Below are positions 59,043 through 64,000 of a stretch of DNA of 64,000 nucleotides, one piece after another. Positions within the stretch are counted from its first letter, which is position 1; every line of letters starts with the position of its first letter. The notes below the pieces were generated by a model that was not told the origin of the DNA, made no database searches, and worked only from the letters and a program-made list of their open reading frames with translations. The stretch comes from an uncultured Bacteroidales bacterium. Lineage in GTDB: Bacteria > Bacteroidota > Bacteroidia > Bacteroidales > Bacteroidaceae. The stretch lies in the NCBI GenBank assembly GCA_937914945.1, contig CALGJF010000009.1, forward strand, positions 62,001 through 126,000, written 5' to 3'. Both the position numbers and the translations under genes were made by a program.

Positions 59043-60674
59043 TTAGTTGTCGCTGTTTATGGTATCGGTTGGCATGGCGGGAAAGGCCTTCCCCTCGTTA
59101 AGAACCTCCACGGCTTTCAATACTGTTTCGTCTGTTAGATTGATATACTTTACATGCTCCAACATACCCAAAATGTTGTAGATTATATTGGCATTCAGCG
59201 GCTCTACAAGCATCTTGCGCGATTTGACTGCCTGTTCGGCGGGCAGTTCCACGCCCTTTTCTGCTGCAAATTTTATAAATTCCTCCACAGCAGAATTCTC
59301 CTTCATATACGTTACAATATCCTGATATCTCTTAAAGCCGGCAAGCTTGCTGCGATTCTCCTTGCTATATTTGAATGTAAATGCCGTGAGCAATCTTTTA
59401 TTGACGACTGTGGTTATGTAGGGGGTGTATTTTGCCGAATCACCGGGAACGAATATGTCGGGCATAATGCCTCCGCCACCATAAACCGTGCGGCCGATGC
59501 TTGTCTTGTAAACCAATGAATCGTTTTGGTGTATGCTGTCCTGCGAAAAGAATTCGCCACGTTCGTAACGATTTATTATATCCATTGCATACTCCTCGTC
59601 GTCGCCCTTGGTGTATGGTTTTTGTATGCAACGACCAGATGGAGTGTAATAACGAGCTATTGTCAAGCGCACAGTCGAGCCGTCTTTGAATTCAAAGGGT
59701 TGTTGAACCAGTCCTTTTCCAAAAGTTCTGCGCCCGATGATTGTGCCGCGGTCGTTGTCCTGGATGGTTCCGGCAAGAATCTCACTTGCCGATGCCGATA
59801 TCTCGTCGGTGAGCAGCACAAGCGGAATATCTTGCAGATTGCCTCTGCCGTTAGCATAGTCGATGTTGCGTGGTGAGTTTACCCCCTCGGTATATACGAT
59901 GACATCGCCTCTTTTCAGGAACTCGTTTGCCATTTGCAATGCAACGCTCATGTAGCCGCCGCCATTGCCACGCAAATCTACAATCAATCCCTTGCAGTTG
60001 TTTTGCAGTAATTTAGCTACAGCGATAATGAATTCGGTAAAAGTCTGTTCGGCAAATCTCTCAACCTGCACGTATCCCCATTTGTTATCAATGATATATG
60101 CGGCCTCGATGCTCTCCAATGGAATATCGCCACGTACAATATTGAAGTGGAGCAAATCCTTCTCACCATATCTTTTTACACTCAATTTTACTTTGGTACC
60201 CTTGGGGCCTTTGAGTTTTTTCATGGCATTTTCCTCGGTACATACATCGCCCACAAACAGGGTGTCGTTCACCTTCACGATGCAGTCGCCGGCCATCAGC
60301 CCCACCTGTTCCGATGGGCCGCCGCGTATTACATCGCTTACATTTACCGTATCCTCTTGTATGGTGAATCGTATTCCTATTCCGCTGAAACTGCTGGCAA
60401 GATCGGCATTTGTGGCCTCTAAATCCTTGGCGGGGATATATTGGCTGTGAGGGTCGAGCTCGCTCAAAATCTTGGGCATGGTCTTCTCCATGATATCTTC
60501 CATGCTGAGCGAATCTACATAGTTGTAATGCACTAATTGCATCAACTCGTCTACTTTATTAGCTCCGGGTGCGGTTATTAGAATGGTCTGGTGTCTGTTG
60601 GACGATATATATATGCCTATCAGCACTCCTATAAGAGTGAACAGAACGAGCAAGGTGGGTGTGAATTTTTTCAT
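59043..60674 (-). CDS. S41-family C-terminal processing protease
   Basis: 543 aa. One N-terminal helix (PTLLVLFTLIGVLIGIYI) anchors it with the catalytic part in the periplasm. A PDZ domain (about 90-175, SGIGIRFTIQEDTVNVSDVIRGGP) precedes the S41 core GLIVDLRGNGGGYMSVALQ. The catalytic dyad S295 and K320 is 25 residues apart, as in Prc/CtpA (EISASASEILAG ... RRTFGKGLVQ). It degrades or processes envelope proteins. The dCMP deaminase gene ends 8 bases upstream and both are probably on one mRNA. Confidence 0.9.
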   Translation of the reverse strand: MKKFTPTLLVLFTLIGVLIGIYISSNRHQTILITAPGANKVDELMQLVHYNYVDSLSMEDIMEKTMPKILSELDPHSQYIPAKDLEATNADLASSFSGIGIRFTIQEDTVNVSDVIRGGPSEQVGLMAGDCIVKVNDTLFVGDVCTEENAMKKLKGPKGTKVKLSVKRYGEKDLLHFNIVRGDIPLESIEAAYIIDNKWGYVQVERFAEQTFTEFIIAVAKLLQNNCKGLIVDLRGNGGGYMSVALQMANEFLKRGDVIVYTEGVNSPRNIDYANGRGNLQDIPLVLLTDEISASASEILAGTIQDNDRGTIIGRRTFGKGLVQQPFEFKDGSTVRLTIARYYTPSGRCIQKPYTKGDDEEYAMDIINRYERGEFFSQDSIHQNDSLVYKTSIGRTVYGGGGIMPDIFVPGDSAKYTPYITTVVNKRLLTAFTFKYSKENRSKLAGFKRYQDIVTYMKENSAVEEFIKFAAEKGVELPAEQAVKSRKMLVEPLNANIIYNILGMLEHVKYINLTDETVLKAVEVLNEGKAFPAMPTDTINSDN

Positions 60675-60682
60675 AAAAACAA

Positions 60683-61120
60683 TTATTCCTCGTTTTCTTG
60701 TAAATAAACGGTCTCCACGCCGGCTCTTTTCAACAGATCGAGCCCATCGGTGATGCGATATTGAACGCTATATACCACACGTTTTATTCCGGCTTGTATT
60801 ATAAGTTTGGAACACTCTATGCATGGCGATGTTGTTACATACAGGGTGGCTCCCTCGCTGCTGTTGCCCGAGCGTGCAATCTTGGTAATGGCATTGGCTT
60901 CGGCATGCAGAACGTATGGCTTTGTGAGACCGCTTTCCTCGTCCTCGCATATGTTCTCAAATCCGGCAGGTGTGCCGTTATATCCGTCGGATATAATCAT
61001 TTTATCTTTTACAATGAGTGCGCCCACTTTACGCCTTTGGCAATAAGAGTTTTCGGCCCAAATGGCAGCCATGCGCATATATCTCAAATCGAGTTCTCTC
61101 TGTTTTTTGCTCTCTTCCAT
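60683..61120 (-). CDS. dCMP/cytidine deaminase-family protein (ComEB-like)
   Basis: 145 aa zinc-dependent deaminase. The zinc ligands are H72 in LHAEANAITK (E74 is the proton shuttle) and C100-x2-C103 in TTSPCIECSKL. The N-terminal RKVGALIVKDKMIISDGYNGTPAGFEN is typical of dCMP deaminases, which make dUMP for thymidylate synthesis. It is short of the full allosteric form but close to ComEB length. It lies 8 bases before the S41 protease gene. Confidence 0.9.
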   Translation of the reverse strand: MEESKKQRELDLRYMRMAAIWAENSYCQRRKVGALIVKDKMIISDGYNGTPAGFENICEDEESGLTKPYVLHAEANAITKIARSGNSSEGATLYVTTSPCIECSKLIIQAGIKRVVYSVQYRITDGLDLLKRAGVETVYLQENEE

Positions 61121-61157
61121 AGTAATGGGTATTGTTTAATTGTTCTAATGTAGTATC

Positions 61158-61197
61158 AAAAGGGATTCTTACACGGCGGTTGTATAATCCCCTTTTT
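61158..61197 (-). terminator. Probable terminator after small lipoprotein gene
   Basis: AAAAGGGATT (61158-61167) pairs with AATCCCCTTTT near 61186-61197 with one bulge; on the minus strand the pair follows the 61196 stop directly. Confidence 0.5.
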
Positions 61198-61621
61198 ATT
61201 TATTGTAAAATTGCATGAAAGCATTGCCTTGCTGCACAATTATCTGCAAATAGTTGGCGTCTCCGTTGTACGAAACGGCATTCTGCAACATATTTCTCAT
61301 CCTTTTTGCTATATCGTCGTTTGTTATGTTTCCGCTTGTTCTTATGTTGCTGCAACGGAATGTGCGCGAATCGCCATCGGCTTGCCAATTGCCTGTTATC
61401 GTAGCATCGGCAGGAGTTGTCAGTGTAAACGTGTTGCCTTTGAACAACATTATATATGCGGTGTTGTTCTGGGGAACAAAATGCTCTTTACCCTCTTGTA
61501 TGAATGTGAGTGTCCAGGTGCGGTCTATGAAAATCTCCTGTATATCGTCTTCCTTGTTGCATGATGCAAAGGAGATTGTTGCAAGGATAATGAGCGCTGT
61601 TTTTATTATTCTGTTTTTCAT
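61196..61621 (-). CDS. Small lipoprotein (DUF4847-like)
   Basis: 141 aa. Lipoprotein signal ending TISFASCNKEDD. A small beta-rich domain follows: EIFIDRTWTLTFIQEGKEHF, AYIMLFKGNTFTLTTPADATITGNWQADGDSRTF, then QIIVQQGNAFMQFYNK. This fits a family found next to M3 peptidase genes in Bacteroides (I recall DUF4847; not verifiable here). It lies 11 bases after the M3 peptidase stop, so it is probably co-transcribed with it. Function unknown. Confidence 0.65.
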   Translation of the reverse strand: MKNRIIKTALIILATISFASCNKEDDIQEIFIDRTWTLTFIQEGKEHFVPQNNTAYIMLFKGNTFTLTTPADATITGNWQADGDSRTFRCSNIRTSGNITNDDIAKRMRNMLQNAVSYNGDANYLQIIVQQGNAFMQFYNK

Positions 61622-61632
61622 TATTCAGCATA

Positions 61633-63687
61633 TTAAAAGTGTGGGCAAATACTCTCTATTCCGTCTCTTTCGAGCAGCGCCTCTATTTGTGGCTTGCGCC
61701 CTCTGAAACGCAGATACAGATTCATGGGGTGCTCTGTATCGCCTTTCGATAGTATGTTATCGCGGAACGATTGAGCTACCTTCATATTCAATACGCCCTC
61801 TTCTTTGAAGCGCGAGAAGGCATCGGCATCGAGCATTTCAGCCCATTTGTAGCTGTAATATCCTGCTGCGTATCCTCCCGACATGATGTGGCTGAATTGC
61901 GGAGTTATTCCGGCCTCTTGTACCGCGGGGAGCAACTTGATGGCGGCTATCGCGGCATGTTCATACTCCAATACATTGCCCTCGAACGGCTTTGATATAT
62001 TGTGCCATGCCTGGTCAATGAGCCCAAGCCCCACTTGGCGTATACATTGATATGCTGCACGGAAATTGCGTGCTGCGCGAATCTTGTCGAGCAGTTCCTG
62101 CGGTATTGTTTCTCCTGTTTCGTGGTGAAAGGCAAATATCTTCAAAAATTCCTCTTCAAATGTAAAGTTTTCCATTATCTGCGATGGCATCTCCACGAAA
62201 TCCCAAAGTACGTTGGGGCTGCATAGGGAGGCGTATGTAACATCGGATAAAATTCCATGCAAGCAGTGTCCGAATTCGTGTAACAGAGTGTTAAGCTCGT
62301 CGAAATTCAGCAGTGTAGGCTTCCCCGGTAACGGCTTGCGGAAGTTTGTGGAGAGTGTTATGTGCGGGCGGTTGTCCTTGCCGTCGGCATCCTTGTATTG
62401 AGCTTTCAGCGAGTCCATCCATGCACCGGCATGCTTGCCTTTACGTGCGTAGAAATCGCAGTAGAGCAGTGCAAGGTATGTGCCATCATAATCGTAAACT
62501 TCCCACACTTTCACATCGGGGTTGTATGTGGGAATGTCATGATTCTGCTTGAATGTAATTCCATAAAGGCGTGTCGCCAAATAAAATGCTCCATATATTG
62601 CCTGGTCCAAATTGAGATATGGACGCACAATCTCGTCGCTGATATTGTATTTTTTCTCTTTCAACTTTTCGGAATAGTATGCAAAATCCCATGGTTCGAA
62701 CTTAAACTCCTTTCCCTCGCACTCCAAGGCATAGCGCTTAACCTCATCTACATCGTTGCGTGCTGCCGGCAGGTAGCTCCAAGTGAGCTTGCCAAGCATC
62801 GCGAATACGGCATCGGTGGTCCCGGCCATGCGCTCGGCAAGAACATAATCGCTATATGTGTCATATCCAAGCAGGCGGGCGAGTTGCAAACGTGCATTTA
62901 CAATGTCCTTTACAATATTACGGTTGTCGTACTCATTGCCTTTTGCTCCTATTGTGCTGTATGCCATATACATCTGCTTGCGCAGTTCACGGTTGTTGCA
63001 GAATGTGATAAATGGCAGATAGCTGGGGCGGTGAAGGGTGAAGAGCCATCCCTCTTTTCCGCTCTCTTTCGCGCTCTTTTCGGCCGTCTCAATAAGGTCC
63101 TCGGGCAGCCCTTGCAAATCCGTTCTCTCGGTTACGAGCAGGGTGAAGGCATCGGTGTCTTTTATAATGTTTTCCTGAAATTTCAACGACAGCAAGATGA
63201 GTTGCCTGCTCAATGAACGATACTCCTCGCGTTCGTTGCCCACAAGGTTTGCTCCCTGCCTCACAAAACTTATGTATATGTTCTCTGTGAGTCTTTTTTG
63301 TTCGTTGGTGAGCGTGGCGGGCATGTTGTCATACACGCTTTTTATGCGGGCAAACAGTTTTTCGTTAAGCGTTATGTTGTTTCTGTGTTCGGTGTATATC
63401 TGTTGCATCTCCTCTTCCACTTTTACAATTTCGTCGTAGCTGTGGGAGTATATCAGCGCATTGAAAGCACATATAACATCGCTTAACATTTTTCCGCCAC
63501 ACTCGTATGGTATGATGGTGTTTTCAAATGTGGCAGATGCTTTGTTATTGCAAATTTTTTCAATATTCTCTTCTTCTCTTTTTACACCCTCCTTGACAGC
63601 GGGTATAAAATGCTCCAAAGTGATGCGGTCATAGGGGAAAGCATCAAAGGGGGTGTTGTATGGTATGCAAAAAGGATTCTCTCTCAT
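61633..63687 (-). CDS. M3-family metallopeptidase (oligopeptidase A/Dcp-like)
   Basis: 684 aa from MRENPFCIPYNTPF; the frame extends 51 codons further without family similarity. Zinc site H470-E471-F-G-H474 (LLHEFGHCLHG), with a glutamate 25-30 residues on as third ligand. GKKxxAxMxSLKAQYKDA-like stretch, FRKPLPGKPTLLNFDELNTLLHEF-type context and the C-terminal HIMSGGYAAGYYSYKWAEMLDADAF are standard for M3 peptidases. It hydrolyses peptides of up to about 20 residues. No signal peptide, so likely cytoplasmic. It could finish breakdown of imported peptides. Confidence 0.9.
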   Translation of the reverse strand: MRENPFCIPYNTPFDAFPYDRITLEHFIPAVKEGVKREEENIEKICNNKASATFENTIIPYECGGKMLSDVICAFNALIYSHSYDEIVKVEEEMQQIYTEHRNNITLNEKLFARIKSVYDNMPATLTNEQKRLTENIYISFVRQGANLVGNEREEYRSLSRQLILLSLKFQENIIKDTDAFTLLVTERTDLQGLPEDLIETAEKSAKESGKEGWLFTLHRPSYLPFITFCNNRELRKQMYMAYSTIGAKGNEYDNRNIVKDIVNARLQLARLLGYDTYSDYVLAERMAGTTDAVFAMLGKLTWSYLPAARNDVDEVKRYALECEGKEFKFEPWDFAYYSEKLKEKKYNISDEIVRPYLNLDQAIYGAFYLATRLYGITFKQNHDIPTYNPDVKVWEVYDYDGTYLALLYCDFYARKGKHAGAWMDSLKAQYKDADGKDNRPHITLSTNFRKPLPGKPTLLNFDELNTLLHEFGHCLHGILSDVTYASLCSPNVLWDFVEMPSQIMENFTFEEEFLKIFAFHHETGETIPQELLDKIRAARNFRAAYQCIRQVGLGLIDQAWHNISKPFEGNVLEYEHAAIAAIKLLPAVQEAGITPQFSHIMSGGYAAGYYSYKWAEMLDADAFSRFKEEGVLNMKVAQSFRDNILSKGDTEHPMNLYLRFRGRKPQIEALLERDGIESICPHF

Positions 63688-63840
63688 CTTCTGTTGTCTA
63701 TTATTATAAATCATGCGAATATAGCTATTTCCGTTTATTTTTGCCTCTTTATTTTTCACAATATTTATTAAAAGGTGGTAAAATTCCCGCTTTGTAAAAT
63801 ATAACAACAAAACGCTCTCTTTGTTTTTGTGATATTGCAT

Positions 63841-63886
63841 AAAATAAGCAACAAACCGGTCGTAGAGCCGGTTTGTTGCTTATTTT
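63841..63886. terminator. Bidirectional-type hairpin between M3 and NagA-like genes
   Basis: 19-bp perfect arms 63841-63859 and 63868-63886 with an 8-base loop, 14 bases before the NagA-like stop (63900). It would terminate the minus-strand nagA transcript. Confidence 0.85.
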
Positions 63887-63899
63887 GTTAATGTACGGA

Positions 63900-64000
63900 T
63901 TAGAGATTGAATGTTCCCTCAACAAGTTGTCCCATAGCCCATACACCGCGAATGTTTAATGCCTCGTCAAGAATCATAATATCCGCATCCTTATCCTTCT
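63900..64000 (-). CDS. NagA-like N-acetylglucosamine-6-phosphate deacetylase, C-terminal end (partial)
   Basis: Only the last 33 codons are in the window, ending at a TAA read on the minus strand (63902-63900). The translation KDKDADIMILDEALNIRGVWAMGQLVEG matches the C-terminal end of amidohydrolases of the NagA type, where a GxDAD-x-L-D stretch is followed by a short strand with a V-x-x-MG turn. Too little is visible to exclude another amidohydrolase. Confidence 0.6.
   Translation of the reverse strand, partial: KDKDADIMILDEALNIRGVWAMGQLVEGTFNL

Noticed and set aside
1..64000. CRISPR arrays, tRNA or rRNA genes
   Set aside because: No regularly spaced direct repeats, no cloverleaf with CCA or T-loop consensus, and no rRNA-like stretch was seen in the gaps read.

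Overview
The window is a 64 kb chromosomal segment from a member of the Bacteroidota, most likely the order Bacteroidales. The support is a SusC/SusD outer-membrane pair with DUF4843 and PKD-like lipoproteins, many short lipoproteins, a Wzi-type capsule protein, an AddAB pair, PyrK/PyrD, start codons with no clear Shine-Dalgarno sequence, and at least a dozen promoters whose -7 box fits TAnnTTTG or TAnnTTCG. PanB, AguA/AguB, GlsA/GadB and PurN resemble those of gut Bacteroidales. No rRNA, tRNA, CRISPR array, prophage or complete insertion sequence was recognised. Both edges cut a gene: a U32 peptidase at the left and a NagA-like deacetylase at the right.

Layout. 1-7147: end of a U32 peptidase, a candidate structured RNA, then the recombination nuclease pair addA-addB (minus). 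7389-10724: panB (plus), then a minus-strand group of a ThiE/TenI-like protein, prs and a DUF4369 lipoprotein. 10914-13969: a Dps-like ferritin, then a tight minus operon DUF2148-aguA-aguB converting agmatine to putrescine. 14245-18932: a cardiolipin-synthase-like lipoprotein, a CBM9-like protein, a SpoU methyltransferase, a VWA protein, and glutaminase glsA. 19121-22840: gadB, an MFS transporter and an EamA transporter. 23044-36259: a secreted TlpA-like thioredoxin protein, a modular secreted protein, SusC, SusD, DUF4843 and PKD-like lipoproteins, and an M6 metalloprotease. I read this as a probable protein or peptide utilisation locus. 36260-38447: a 1.3 kb T-rich non-coding stretch, an HTH regulator and a MITE-like element in the pyrK leader. 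38448-48600: pyrK-pyrD, a MATE exporter, trmD, a small P5-like protein, gyrA, a TPR protein, purN and a LytTR regulator. 48826-52056: ftsE-like ATPase, lysC, lysA. 52081-58883: a minus-strand surface-polysaccharide cluster (cytidylyltransferase-GHMP kinase fusion, NTP_transf_5 protein, Wzi, lipoprotein, mannose-1-phosphate guanylyltransferase, FtsX-fold permease). 59043-64000: S41 protease, dCMP deaminase, a small lipoprotein, M3 peptidase, and the end of nagA.

How the parts fit. Three local themes recur. One is amine and acid metabolism: agmatine to putrescine, glutamine to glutamate to GABA, with no antiporter visible. Another is envelope and surface-polysaccharide assembly. The third is extracellular proteolysis feeding TonB-dependent uptake. 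The most unusual non-coding signal is a 24-bp double-dyad element, TTAC-N4-GTATATAC-N4-GTAA. It occurs at 36954-36977 and 41720-41743, and simpler TTAC-N4-GTAA sites lie at the promoter of the HTH gene. This suggests a small regulon linking the HTH protein to its own gene and the MATE exporter. Very regular inverted repeats, some perfect palindromes, separate most convergent genes and often contain the stop codons of both.
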